A DNA stretch of 64,000 bases from Nocardia jinanensis. GTDB taxonomy: Bacteria > Actinomycetota > Actinomycetes > Mycobacteriales > Mycobacteriaceae. The notes below the pieces were generated by a model, which was given only the letters and a program-made list of their open reading frames with translations, had not been told where the DNA came from and searched no databases. Shown here piece by piece: positions 17,696-26,458 of the stretch; within the stretch, counting starts at the first letter, position 1; each line of letters opens with the position of its first letter. The stretch is from NCBI RefSeq assembly GCF_014645735.1, contig NZ_BMMH01000001.1:186001-250000 (forward strand). Reading direction: 5' to 3'. Made by a program: the position numbers and the translations under genes.

Positions 17696-18752
17696 GGGTT
17701 CTTCCTTTCCTCACTCGGAATCCGAGCCAGTGCGCCGCCCGGCCGACGAGTCCGGCCAATCCATTCGGCGCGAGGTACATGACCGCGATGATCAGGAGTC
17801 CGAAGATCACTCCGGGCGCGGCCTGGTTGACGTCCTGAGCGAAACTCGGGACATACATGACGAACAGACCGCCCAGCAGCGGTCCCCACTGTCCGCCGAG
17901 ACCGCCGACGACCAGGCCCGCGAGCAGGGTGATGGACAGGGTGAGGGTGAACGAATCCGGTGAGACGTACCCGATCACCCAGATGTAGACGCAACCCGCG
18001 GCCCCGGCGAACATGGCGCCCCACGCGAAGGCCAGGGTTTTGTAGAACGCGGGCCGCACACCCGTCACCTCGGCCGCGATCTCGTTGTCCCGCACGGCGT
18101 GCAGCGCCCGCCCGACCCGGGACCGCAGCAGACCGGCGACCAGCAGATAGCTCACCACGGTGACCGCCAGCGCCAGGAAGTACAGCCACTGGTCCTCGGC
18201 CAGCCCGCTCCAGGCCGGGGGCCGCGGTTTGTCCAGGGTCAGGCCCATGGATCCCCCGGTCACCGATTCGAACCGTTTGAGCAGCGGCACCAGGAAAATC
18301 GCGATCGCCAGCGTGACCAGGGCCAGGTACAGACCCCGCAACCGCAGCGCCGGGATACCGAGCCCGATACCGAGAACGAACGCCACCACCGCCGCGACCG
18401 GCAGGGTCAGCGGATAAGGGGTGTCCCAGCGGTCCATCATGACCGCGGCGGTGTAGGCGCCGACCGCGAAGAACGCGCCGTGGCCCAGCGATATCTGCCC
18501 GGTATGCCCCACCAGCAGGTTCAAACCGAGCAGCGCGACCGCGTAGACCATGGCCAGCGAGAGCTGGAAGGTGTGGAACGGAGCGAGTTCGAACGGGGCC
18601 CAGCAGGCGGCCACCAGCAGGACCGCCGCGGCGATCCACGATGCGCCGATCCTCCTCGGCCGGGTCCCGGAGGCGCCCGCGGCGACCCGATCCGATGTGG
18701 GGGACGCGGGGTTCGACGCCATGCCGGAGTTCCGGATTCCCATATCGCTCAT
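17685..18752 (-). CDS. livM: Branched-chain amino-acid type ABC permease LivM
   Basis: The gene encodes 355 residues. It starts MSDMGIRNSG with ATGA overlap to livH. About ten membrane helices are present. LLGLNLLVGHTGQISLGHGAFFAVGAYTAA is the LivM signature, and the cytoplasmic EAA-like coupling segment includes GRALHAVRDNEIAAEVTGV. The C-terminal LAPNGLAGLVGRA is also family-typical. It forms the translocation pore with LivH. The N-terminal 35 residues are an Ala/Pro/Arg-rich cytosolic extension. Confidence 0.94.
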   Translation of the reverse strand: MSDMGIRNSGMASNPASPTSDRVAAGASGTRPRRIGASWIAAAVLLVAACWAPFELAPFHTFQLSLAMVYAVALLGLNLLVGHTGQISLGHGAFFAVGAYTAAVMMDRWDTPYPLTLPVAAVVAFVLGIGLGIPALRLRGLYLALVTLAIAIFLVPLLKRFESVTGGSMGLTLDKPRPPAWSGLAEDQWLYFLALAVTVVSYLLVAGLLRSRVGRALHAVRDNEIAAEVTGVRPAFYKTLAFAWGAMFAGAAGCVYIWVIGYVSPDSFTLTLSITLLAGLVVGGLGGQWGPLLGGLFVMYVPSFAQDVNQAAPGVIFGLLIIAVMYLAPNGLAGLVGRAAHWLGFRVRKGRTHAH

Positions 18753-19636
18753 ACCCTTTCCACCGCCGCGGCGCCGAACAGGCCCTGGGGTCGCAGCAGC
18801 AGCACGCCGAGGATGATCACCAGCGGTACGCCGATCTTGAGTTCGGTACCGATCACGTCGAGGTAGGCGCCGGCCAGGGTTTCCGCGACGCCGACGATCA
18901 AGCCCCCGGCCACGGCGCCGCCGGGGCTGTCGAACCCGCCGAGCGTGGCCGCCGCGAAGGCGTAGATGAGAACCCCGCCCATCATGTTGGGTTCCAGGAA
19001 CAGCAGCGGCGCCGACAGCACACCCGAGACCGCGCCGACCGCGGCGGCCAGACCCCAGCCGAGCGCCAGGACCGCGCCCACGCTGATCCCCACCAGCCGC
19101 GCAGAGTGCGGGTTCGCGGCCACCGCCCGCATCGCCAGACCGATCCTGGTGTAGCGGAACAGCAGGTACAGCAGTGTCATCACGACCGCGACGACGGCGA
19201 GGATGCCGAGGCTGCCGTACCCAGCGGTGACACCGCCCATTCGCAGCGATCCGTCCGGGAACGGGTTGGGGAAGGACTTCAGTTGATACGACCAGATCCA
19301 TCCCGCGGCAGCGTTCACGAAGAAGAAGAGGCCGACGGTGACGATCACGAGGGTGAGTTCCGGAGCTCCTTCGACCGGCCGGATGACGATCCGCTCGATG
19401 AGCATGCCGCCCGCGAAGGAGATGGCGATGGTGACCGGTAGTGCCGCCCAGAACGGCATCCCGCTCGCCACCAGCTGCCAGGCCAGGAACGCCGAGAACA
19501 TGGCCAGTTCGCCCTGGGCGAAGTTGACGATTCCGGTGAACCGGTAGATGAGGACGAGGGCGAGTGCCATACCCGCGTAGAGGGCGCCGGCGCTGAGGCC
19601 TTCGATGATCTGCTGCGCGAATCCGGTCACGGTCAT
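18749..19636 (-). CDS. livH: Branched-chain amino-acid type ABC permease LivH
   Basis: The gene encodes 295 residues. The N-terminal GLSAGALYAGMALALVLIYRFTGIVNFAQGELAMFSAFLAW is the LivH hallmark. The coupling loop is RYTRIGLAMRAVAANPHSARLVGISVG, and IGTELKIGVPLVIILGVLLLRPQGLFG closes the protein. ATGA overlaps at both ends tie it to livF and livM in one transcript. Confidence 0.95.
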   Translation of the reverse strand: MTVTGFAQQIIEGLSAGALYAGMALALVLIYRFTGIVNFAQGELAMFSAFLAWQLVASGMPFWAALPVTIAISFAGGMLIERIVIRPVEGAPELTLVIVTVGLFFFVNAAAGWIWSYQLKSFPNPFPDGSLRMGGVTAGYGSLGILAVVAVVMTLLYLLFRYTRIGLAMRAVAANPHSARLVGISVGAVLALGWGLAAAVGAVSGVLSAPLLFLEPNMMGGVLIYAFAAATLGGFDSPGGAVAGGLIVGVAETLAGAYLDVIGTELKIGVPLVIILGVLLLRPQGLFGAAAVERV

Positions 19637-20358
19637 ACCCGGTATCCGAGGTAGGACTGCGCGACCCGATCGTTCGCGGTGATCTCGGCGGCGGTGCCGG
19701 ACAGGACGATTCGCCCGCTTTCCAGTACGTAGGCCCGATGCGCGGCGCGCAGGGCCAGATGAGCGTTCTGCTCGACGACGATCACGGTGGTGCGTTCCTC
19801 TTCGTTGATGGTTCCGACGATGCGGAAGAGTTCCCGGGTCACCAAGGGCGCGAGTCCCAGCGACGGTTCGTCCAGGAGCAGGAGGCGGGGCCGGGACATG
19901 AGGGCGCGGCCGAGGGCGAGCATCTGCTGTTGCCCGCCGGACAACCGGCCCGCCGGCTCGCGCAGTTTCTCGCGCAGGATCGGGAAGTAGTCGAAGACCC
20001 GGCGCAGATCGGCCTCGATACCGCTCCGGTCGCGCCGGGAGTAGGCGCCCAGGCGCAGGTTCTCCTCGACGGTGAGCGGTGCGAAGGTGCCGCGTCCCTC
20101 GGGGACATGCGCCACCCCCATCCGGGCCAGTTTCTCCGGCGCCCGGCCCGCCACCTCGGTACCCGCGAGGACCACCGATCCGCGGACCGGGATCGTCGCG
20201 CTCAGCGCGCGGAGCAGGGTCGTCTTACCGGCGCCGTTCGGTCCGAGGACTGCGCATACCTCGCCTTCGGCGACCGACAGGCCGATACCGTGCAGCACCT
20301 GCGCCGCGCCGTATCCGGCGGTGAGATCGGTGACGGTGAGGAAAGGATCGGCGCTCAT
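19633..20358 (-). CDS. livF: ABC transporter ATP-binding protein LivF
   Basis: The gene encodes 241 residues. Walker A is GPNGAGKTT, the signature is LSGGQQQMLALGRALMSRP, Walker B is LLLLDEPSLGLAP, and the H-loop lies in the VVEQNAHLAL region. The short form with a Q-rich signature is the LivF type. Start and stop overlap livG and livH by ATGA junctions. Confidence 0.95.
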   Translation of the reverse strand: MSADPFLTVTDLTAGYGAAQVLHGIGLSVAEGEVCAVLGPNGAGKTTLLRALSATIPVRGSVVLAGTEVAGRAPEKLARMGVAHVPEGRGTFAPLTVEENLRLGAYSRRDRSGIEADLRRVFDYFPILREKLREPAGRLSGGQQQMLALGRALMSRPRLLLLDEPSLGLAPLVTRELFRIVGTINEEERTTVIVVEQNAHLALRAAHRAYVLESGRIVLSGTAAEITANDRVAQSYLGYRV

Positions 20359-21113
20359 GCGGCGGTTCCCAGGTACGCCTCGATCACCGCGGGGTCGCGC
20401 TGGACGGCCTCGGGGGCTCCGTCGGCGATGACCCGCCCGAATTCCAGGCAGACGACGCGATCACAGATTCCCATCACGAACCCCATATGGTGTTCGACCA
20501 CCAGTACGGTGAGGTCGAAGTCGACGCGCAGACCCGCGAGCAGGTCGGCGAAGGCCCCGACTTCACCGTGGCTGAGTCCGTTGACCGGTTCGTCCAGCAG
20601 CAGCAGGCGCGGTCCGGCGGCCAGCGCCCGCGCCAGCTCGATGCGCTTGAGCGTGCCGAACGGCAGGCCGGCCGCGGGATGTTCGGCGACCTCCCGCAGC
20701 TCCAAGCGCTCGAGCAGGCCGTCGACCTGCGCCCGCAGTCGGCGCTCCTCGGATCGGACCGCCGGTAGGAACAGCCCGGCACCGAGGAATCCGGCACGGG
20801 CTCGGTGGTGAGCCCCCACGAGCACGTTGTCCCGCACGGACATACGGGTGAAGAGCCCGAGGTTCTGGAAGGTACGGGCGATACCGAGCCGGGCCATGCG
20901 GTCGGGACGTACGGTCAGCAGATCGGTTCCCAGATAGTCGAGGGTTCCCGATGTAGGGACGCATCTCCTGGTGAGGCAATTGAAGAGGGTGGTCTTGCCG
21001 GCTCCGTTGGGTCCGATCAGGCCCACCATCTCTCCGGTGTCCACAGTGAATCCGACATCGTCGAGGGCTGTGATGCCACCGAATCGGATGGTCAGACCGG
21101 ATATGTCGAGCAC
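20355..21113 (-). CDS. livG: ABC transporter ATP-binding protein LivG
   Basis: The gene encodes 252 residues from a GTG at 21113 behind GGAGGAA. Walker A is GPNGAGKTT. The LivG-specific variant of the signature (LPFGTLKRIELARALAAGP) replaces LSGGQ. Walker B is LLLLDEPVNGLSHGE, with the C-terminal VLVVEHHMGFVMGICDRVVCLEFG. It is the first gene of the operon. The promoter must lie in the 230-bp gap shared with the divergent PucR gene. Confidence 0.95.
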   Translation of the reverse strand: MLDISGLTIRFGGITALDDVGFTVDTGEMVGLIGPNGAGKTTLFNCLTRRCVPTSGTLDYLGTDLLTVRPDRMARLGIARTFQNLGLFTRMSVRDNVLVGAHHRARAGFLGAGLFLPAVRSEERRLRAQVDGLLERLELREVAEHPAAGLPFGTLKRIELARALAAGPRLLLLDEPVNGLSHGEVGAFADLLAGLRVDFDLTVLVVEHHMGFVMGICDRVVCLEFGRVIADGAPEAVQRDPAVIEAYLGTAA

Positions 21114-21253
21114 GGTTCCTCCGCATGGGTTGGGCGTGGGCGAATTCCTGTGTGGCAGAGCACAGTCCGCCGGACCGGCTATGGGTCAGGCCAGCGTAAG
21201 AGCGGCTCGAATGAAACACATCAGCCTTTGCGTCCCAATTATCGGCATCGCAA

Positions 21254-21270
21254 TTGTCCTCCGAGGACAA
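21254..21270. promoter_or_regulatory. 17-bp perfect palindrome between livG and the PucR gene
   Basis: TTGTCCTCCGAGGACAA has 8-bp perfect arms and a 1-bp centre. It lies 141 bp upstream of livG and 74-90 bp upstream of the PucR-type gene, so it is placed to control either promoter. Confidence 0.6.
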
Positions 21271-21284
21271 GCGAACAGCGGGTA

Positions 21285-21297
21285 ATTTGATACAAAT
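21285..21297. promoter_or_regulatory. Second inverted repeat upstream of the PucR gene
   Basis: ATTTG-ATA-CAAAT is an AT-rich interrupted palindrome 15 bp downstream of the 17-bp palindrome, in the same divergent region. Confidence 0.35.
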
Positions 21298-21343
21298 GGC
21301 CGCGTGTGTTGACTTTCGCCGCATCGCCATGGACCATCCGACT

Positions 21344-22660
21344 ATGTCAGCCGGATCACAGACGGTCGGAAATTCACTTCCCGAACGGGTACGGGCCGAA
21401 CGCACGCGGATCGTCGGCAGCATCTACGACCACACGGAGGAGGTCGCCGAACTGGGCAGCTCCGCCATACTCGCGCAGATCCCCGGATACGCCGGCCGCG
21501 ACGGCGAATTCCGCGCCGATGTCCACGAGCAGGTCACGCGACTGTGCCGGACCGGACTGGGCGCACTCCTGGACAAGCGCCGGGTCACCGCGGCGGATCT
21601 CGCCGCCACGCGACGTGCGGCGGTCCGCCGGGCCCAGTCGGGGCTACCGCTGACCGACTACATCACCGCGTTCCGGCTCGGCCAGCAGGCCTTCTGGAAA
21701 TCGTTGGTCGCCCATGCCGGTGATTCCCCGGCCGCCCGGGAGGCGACACTGTCGATGGTGCTGCCGCTGACCCGGTACTGCGACCTGGTGAGCACCCAGG
21801 CCACCCACGCCTACCTGGAGTACCAGCAGCACCAGTCGGCCGAGGCCGGACGTGACGGCCGCGACCTGCTGGAATGCCTGCTCGGCGGGACGATGCCCGA
21901 CCGCGGGCCCCTCCTGGCGACGGCGTCCGCGCACGGTATCGGGGTGACCAACCCCGAACGCCTCGTCGTCGTCACCGCGACAGTGCGCGGCAGCCGGAAC
22001 CACCGCTCCGGCGAGCCCTCCGAAACCGAAGCCCCACATCTGGTCTCGGCCGCGCTGGCCCGCACCGCGGTCAACGGATATCGCACACTGGCGGTCGTGC
22101 GCGACCCGGGCGCCCCCGAGATCGTCGCCGTCGCCGGGCTCGGCCGCACCGGGACCGTCGAGGAACTGTGCGCCCGGCTCCGGCACACCTGTGATTCCCT
22201 TACCGGCGAGGGAATCACGACCGCCCTCGGTATCAGCACCGTCAGCGCCGGAATCGAATACCTGCCCCGCGCATGGCAGGAAGCCCGGGCCGCGCTCGGG
22301 CTCTTACCCGACGGCGGCGGTGTGATGGCGTTGCCGGAGCTGAGCCCCTTCCGGTATCTCCTACTGAGTTCCGACGAGACCGCACGCAACCTCGTCGATC
22401 CGCGAATCGCCCGTACCCTCACCGACGACCAGGCCAAAGGTGCCGTTCTCGCGGATACGATCCGCGCCTTCGTCGCCGCCGATATGAACCTGCGGGAGGC
22501 GGCCGACGCCCTGCGTATCCATCACAACACCGCCAAATACCGGCTCCGGCGGATCCAGCAGCTCACCGGCCGCAATATCCGCACCGTCACCGATCTGGTG
22601 GAACTGCTGGTCGCCATCGAACTCCGGGCCACCCCCCGGCCGGTCGGCCGCGAACTCTGA
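21344..22660 (+). CDS. PucR/CdaR-type transcriptional regulator
   Basis: The gene encodes 438 residues. The N-terminal helical sensor-like domain (LPERVRAERTRIVGSIYDHTEEVAELGSSAILAQIPGYAGRD...) is RsbRD-like. A degenerate GGDEF-like middle follows. The C-terminal PucR HTH is MNLREAADALRIHHNTAKYRLRRIQQLTGRNIRT. ATG 21344 begins just before the conserved domain. In-frame ATGs at 21329, 21296 and 21254 are alternatives, and none has a strong ribosome binding site. Its divergent placement suggests it controls the liv operon. Confidence 0.88.
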   Translation: MSAGSQTVGNSLPERVRAERTRIVGSIYDHTEEVAELGSSAILAQIPGYAGRDGEFRADVHEQVTRLCRTGLGALLDKRRVTAADLAATRRAAVRRAQSGLPLTDYITAFRLGQQAFWKSLVAHAGDSPAAREATLSMVLPLTRYCDLVSTQATHAYLEYQQHQSAEAGRDGRDLLECLLGGTMPDRGPLLATASAHGIGVTNPERLVVVTATVRGSRNHRSGEPSETEAPHLVSAALARTAVNGYRTLAVVRDPGAPEIVAVAGLGRTGTVEELCARLRHTCDSLTGEGITTALGISTVSAGIEYLPRAWQEARAALGLLPDGGGVMALPELSPFRYLLLSSDETARNLVDPRIARTLTDDQAKGAVLADTIRAFVAADMNLREAADALRIHHNTAKYRLRRIQQLTGRNIRTVTDLVELLVAIELRATPRPVGREL

Positions 22661-23034
22661 GGCTCGCCGCGGCCGGACCGGAAACTGCCGCCCCGCAACG
22701 GAATCGGCGGCACAATTCCGGTGCGAGCGCCGCGCCTCCGAAATCGTCGACCGGCTCTACAGCGATTGCGCCGACCGGATCGTGAAGCTGGATTTCGGCC
22801 GGGTGGTGGAACCGGTGACGGTGATCGAGAGCTGATCGCGGACACTCGCACCAGGGCCGGCAACCGGTCGCGAAATGCCCGGCGGTTCGTACGCACAGCG
22901 CACGTCGGCCTGGGTATCATCTCTGGCCAGACACGAAAGGCGTGCTGGCCGAGCATTTTCGAGCAGGGCATTCGCTACGGCCGGCGAACACACGTGCCCG
23001 TGCAGCGGGCACACGACCTCAGGGGGTACTCCGA
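22661..23034. other. Intergenic region between the PucR gene and the P450 gene (374 bp)
   Basis: It contains the coding-like remnant described separately (22734-22835) and the 5' region of the P450 gene. I see no palindrome or clear promoter hexamers. Confidence 0.4.
22734..22835 (+). pseudogene. Unidentified C-terminal gene remnant
   Basis: A frame ending at the TGA at 22833-22835 reads SEIVDRLYSDCADRIVKLDF and then GRVVEPVTVIES. Nearly every codon ends in G or C, as in real genes here. There is no usable start codon and the frame runs back into the end of the PucR gene. I read it as the last 30 or so codons of a deleted gene, but I do not recognise the family. Confidence 0.35.
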
Positions 23035-24291
23035 GTGACAGGGCCGATCCGGCTGCAGCAGGCAAACAGACGCGGCCGGCATGCCGCCGCCGATTCCAGT
23101 GGGTCCCGGATACCGATCTACACCACGGAATTCGCCGCCGATCCACACGGCTTCTACCAGCGGATGCGCGCGCGGTACGGCGCGTTGGCACCCGTGGATC
23201 TCGCGCCGGGCGTACCGGCCACCCTGGTTCTCGGCTACCGCACCGCCGTCCGCATCCTCTCCGATCCCATGCATTTCCCGGCCGACCCTCGCGCCTGGCA
23301 ACAGAAGGCGCCGGTCGGCCTGCCCATCGTCGCGATGATGCGCTATCGCCCGAACACGTTACGTACCAACGATTCCGAACACGAGCGCTACCGGTCGGTA
23401 ACGGTCGCAGCGCTGGCCGGAGTCGATCTGAACTCGTTGCGCTCGGCGATCTCACGGGCCGCGGTCGACTTGATCAACGAATTCTGCGCCGACGGCGAAG
23501 CCGACCTGATCGAGCGGTACATCACACCGCTGGTGTTCCGGGTGCTCGGCGAACTGACAGGCTGCCCACGCACCCTCGCCGACCGGCTGATCCCGGCCCT
23601 CACCGCCATATTCGATATGCGCAACGACGAGGACGCCGTCACCTCCGCCGAAACCGCGCTGGCCGAACTCGTCGCGGCCGAACGCGCCGAATCCGGCGAC
23701 AACATCACCTCCCGGCTCATCGAGAACCCGGCGCAATTGTCCGACGACGAACTCGTCGATCAACTACTCGCCGTCTACCAGGCCGGAATCGAACCGGCCC
23801 GCGATCTCATCGCCAATACCCTATTGCTGATACTCACCGACCCGCGGTTCACGACCAATCAAGTGGGGTTCGCACCGCCGACCCGGGCGGCGCTGGAGGA
23901 AGTACTGGCGACCGATCCACCGCTGGCACACCACAGCATCGTCTATCCCCCGCTGCCGGTGCTGATCGAGGATGTGTGGCTGCCCGCCGATCAACCGGTA
24001 CTCGTCAGCCCCGCGGCCTGTCACGACGATCCCGAGCGGACCGCCGGACATGATCCGCACCACGGAACGAACCTGGCCTGGGGCGTGGGACAGCACGCCT
24101 GCCCGGCACAGGCCCGATCGATCACCTACCTGCTCGCCGAAGAGGCCGTCGACCAGCTTCTGGACGCCCTACCGGACCTGCGCCCGGAATTCGGCCCCGG
24201 CGAGCCGGCCTGGCGGCCGGGCCCGTTCCGGCGTGCCCTCACCGCACTCCGGGTCACCTTCCCACCGACCCCGAGTATGGCCGTCCTCTGA
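23035..24291 (+). CDS. Cytochrome P450 lacking the ExxR motif (CYP157-like)
   Basis: The gene encodes 418 residues from a GTG at 23035 preceded by AGGGGG. The heme loop is WGVGQHACPAQA, with the thiolate Cys conserved (canonical FGxGxHxCxG). The I-helix reads LLAVYQAGIEPARDLIANTLL. At the K-helix, where ExxR is nearly invariant, the sequence is RAALEEVLATDPPLAHHS: the Glu is present, but Ala stands where Arg is required. Loss of ExxR is known in the CYP157 family of Streptomyces, which is linked to conservons. This P450 lies 22 kb from the conservon in this window. Redox partner and substrate are unknown. Confidence 0.87.
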   Translation: MTGPIRLQQANRRGRHAAADSSGSRIPIYTTEFAADPHGFYQRMRARYGALAPVDLAPGVPATLVLGYRTAVRILSDPMHFPADPRAWQQKAPVGLPIVAMMRYRPNTLRTNDSEHERYRSVTVAALAGVDLNSLRSAISRAAVDLINEFCADGEADLIERYITPLVFRVLGELTGCPRTLADRLIPALTAIFDMRNDEDAVTSAETALAELVAAERAESGDNITSRLIENPAQLSDDELVDQLLAVYQAGIEPARDLIANTLLLILTDPRFTTNQVGFAPPTRAALEEVLATDPPLAHHSIVYPPLPVLIEDVWLPADQPVLVSPAACHDDPERTAGHDPHHGTNLAWGVGQHACPAQARSITYLLAEEAVDQLLDALPDLRPEFGPGEPAWRPGPFRRALTALRVTFPPTPSMAVL

Positions 24292-24307
24292 GCCGGGTAG
24301 CCCTCGG

Positions 24308-25909
24308 TCACCGCACATCACCTTGGTTCTCACCACCCGGCGCACCGGGCGCGACCCGCCGCGCGGCGCCGGCGGCTACCGGCCGATGGTCCCGGGCCGG
24401 TCGCACTCCCGGTACCGCGTCCTCGACCACGTACGACGCACGGGTCGATATCGGCGCGCCCGGGCGGCTCACATAGGGCAGCACCCGGAAGTCGGTGCGC
24501 CACAACTGTTCGTCCACTTCGACCCGGGCGTAGCCGCGTTGGGCGTTGAAGAATTTCAGGTCGGGGTTGGCGGCGAGCAGGTCGATTCCGCGCCCGCCGA
24601 TATCGATCCCGTCGCCACCGCTGGTGATCGAGGTTCCGGTGAATTCCGCCGCCACCACCGGTGTACGCGGATCGGCCGGATCGGCTCGCAGGTCGGCGGC
24701 ATAGTTCTCGTGCCGGTCGCCGGTGATCACCACCAGGTTGCGCGCCGACCGCGCGGCCGCGGCCAGGACGGCGGCACGCTCGGCGGGGTAGCCGTCCCAG
24801 GCGTCTCCGGAGAGCACGGCCCCCGGCCCCGCATCGTGATCGGTACGGCCGAGCACCACCTGATTACCGAGGATCTGCCAGCGGGCGGACGAGTTCGCGA
24901 AACCGTCGACCAGCCACTCCCGCTGGGGCGCACCGAGGATCGAGTCGCCGCGACGGAACTGGCGGGTGTCCAGCATGGTGATCTCGGCCAGCTCGCCGAA
25001 TCGGTAGCGGCGATGCAGCCGGATCCGCGGCCCGGACGGCAACTGCGCCAGGCGCAACGGCTGATGCTCGTACATCGCCTGGAACGCCGCAGCCCGGCGG
25101 GCCCGGAAAACCGGCGCCACGATATCGCGATCCACCGATTGCCCCGCGGCGTCGCCCGCCCAGTCGTCGGCGAGTTCGTGATCGTCCATGGTGACCAACC
25201 ACGGGAAAGCGGCGTGCGCCCGCCGCAACGCGGGATCGGATTTGTACCACGCGTAGTGCATTCGATATCCGCCCAGGTCGCGTGGTTCGTGCCGTAATCC
25301 CGGCTCGACCGCGGTACCGCGCCGGCCGCGCGCGATCGGATATTCGTAGAGGTAGTCACCCAGGTGCACGACGAGGTCGAGGTCCTCTCGGGCCATATGG
25401 TCGTAGGCTGTGTAATGGCCGTCGTTCCAAGCTTGGCAGGAGGCGAAAGCGAAGCGCAATCGACGGGACGGATGCCAGGGTGCCGGCGCCGTGCGAGTCC
25501 GGCCGACCGGCGAGATCGCCGACCCGGCCCGGAATCGGTAGAAATACCAGCGCGCGGGTTCCAGACCACCGACCTCGGGGTGCACCGAATGCCCCAGGGC
25601 GCGATCGGCGACCACCGAGCCGCGGCGCACCACCCGGCGGAACTGCTCGTCGTGCGCGACCTCGTAGTCGACGGTCACCGCTTCGTGATTCATCCCACCC
25701 GAGCCGTCCGGTGCGCCGGGGTCGGGCACCAGCCTCGTCCACAGGACCACCCCGTCCGGCGTGGGGTCGCCCGAGGCCACGCCCAAGGTGAACGGATCGC
25801 CGAGTAGCCGCGGCGCCCGGAAGCGCGCGCTGCCCGCCGCGGTGGTCCCGGCGAACAGAACGGCCGCCGCGGCGCCGCCGGCCAGAAAACGCCTGCGCGT
25901 GGTGTCCAT
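24308..25909 (-). CDS. phoD: PhoD-like alkaline phosphatase/phosphodiesterase, Tat-exported
   Basis: The gene encodes 533 residues. The N-terminus MDTTRRRFLAGGAAAAVLFAG is a Tat signal (RRRFL). The PhoD N-terminal domain (FTLGVASGDPTPDGVVLWTRLVPD) is followed by the metallophosphatase core: FASCQAWNDGHYTAYDHM, VHLGDYLYEY, TMDDHELADDWAGD, the metal-binding VITGDRHENY and EFTGTSITSGG. It hydrolyses phosphate mono- or diesters outside the membrane to release phosphate, with Ca/Fe cofactors known in the family. It is convergent with the P450 gene. A 35-bp palindrome lies about 200 bp upstream of its start. Confidence 0.92.
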   Translation of the reverse strand: MDTTRRRFLAGGAAAAVLFAGTTAAGSARFRAPRLLGDPFTLGVASGDPTPDGVVLWTRLVPDPGAPDGSGGMNHEAVTVDYEVAHDEQFRRVVRRGSVVADRALGHSVHPEVGGLEPARWYFYRFRAGSAISPVGRTRTAPAPWHPSRRLRFAFASCQAWNDGHYTAYDHMAREDLDLVVHLGDYLYEYPIARGRRGTAVEPGLRHEPRDLGGYRMHYAWYKSDPALRRAHAAFPWLVTMDDHELADDWAGDAAGQSVDRDIVAPVFRARRAAAFQAMYEHQPLRLAQLPSGPRIRLHRRYRFGELAEITMLDTRQFRRGDSILGAPQREWLVDGFANSSARWQILGNQVVLGRTDHDAGPGAVLSGDAWDGYPAERAAVLAAAARSARNLVVITGDRHENYAADLRADPADPRTPVVAAEFTGTSITSGGDGIDIGGRGIDLLAANPDLKFFNAQRGYARVEVDEQLWRTDFRVLPYVSRPGAPISTRASYVVEDAVPGVRPARDHRPVAAGAARRVAPGAPGGENQGDVR

Positions 25910-26281
25910 GTTCCATGGATCCCGCACCCGGCTGACCACCTCGTAGCCCCAGGATGACGCCCCGATGACCATCGGACGAGCGTTGCCGGACCGGATCCGC
26001 TCGGCCGGGATACGGCGACCGCCGCGGCGAAACGAACGCCGGGCGGTGTAAAGTGACCGTATTCGCCGGTTCTCGGCACCTCTCCGTACAGAACGAGATA
26101 GTTACCGATTTATATGTAACCCATGGTTACATATAAATCGAGCGGCCCAGCGCCTCGATCGAACACCTCGCCGGCACGGTCGGCCAGGCCCGGAATACCG
26201 CAGCGCGTCACATACCGACCGTCCGTCTCGACGCGCGGCCCCGTCCCGCCGGACATGCGTGCCCGCTCTCCGCGGTAGGTC
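25910..26281. other. Upstream region of phoD (372 bp) containing a large palindrome
   Basis: There is no supported gene here. The region includes an AT-rich island (about 26080-26140) with the long inverted repeat annotated separately. An open minus-strand frame across it lacks a convincing start and looks like a shadow. Confidence 0.4.
26106..26140. repeat. 35-bp palindrome (16-bp perfect arms, 3-bp spacer)
   Basis: The left arm CGATTTATATGTAACC and right arm GGTTACATATAAATCG are perfectly complementary around CAT. The arms are very AT-rich against a GC-rich background. It lies 197 bp upstream of phoD and 142 bp downstream of the small gene ending at 26282. It could be a double operator for a TetR-like dimer, a recombination or replication-related site, or a transcript hairpin. 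Confidence 0.75.
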
Positions 26282-26458
26282 TCAGCCCCCGGACTCGACC
26301 CGGACCAGGGCTTCCAATGGCATCGAGAACGAGTACCCGCCCGCCGAAGGCTCGACGGCTTCGATGACCGCCCGCCCCTCACCCGGATCGACCTCGCGCA
26401 CGACGAAGCGCGACACACCGGACTCACCGATTCGCACCGTATCGCCGACTTCGATCAC
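26282..26458 (-). CDS. Small hypothetical protein (58 aa)
   Basis: A GTG at 26458 opens a 58-residue protein beginning VIEVGDTVRIGESGVSRFVV and ending LEALVRVESGG. It has a compact beta-strand pattern (EVGDTVRIG..., RFVVREVDPGEGRAVIEAV, GGYSFSMPLEALVRV) like a small KOW/SH3-type barrel. The regular amphipathic strands argue for a real gene, although the ribosome binding site is weak. No function can be assigned. Confidence 0.55.
   Translation of the reverse strand: MIEVGDTVRIGESGVSRFVVREVDPGEGRAVIEAVEPSAGGYSFSMPLEALVRVESGG

Noticed and set aside
26110..26427. 105-codon minus-strand frame ending in the 35-bp palindrome
   Set aside because: It is out of frame with the better-supported 58-aa gene, has no ribosome binding site, and is basic low-complexity over most of its length.
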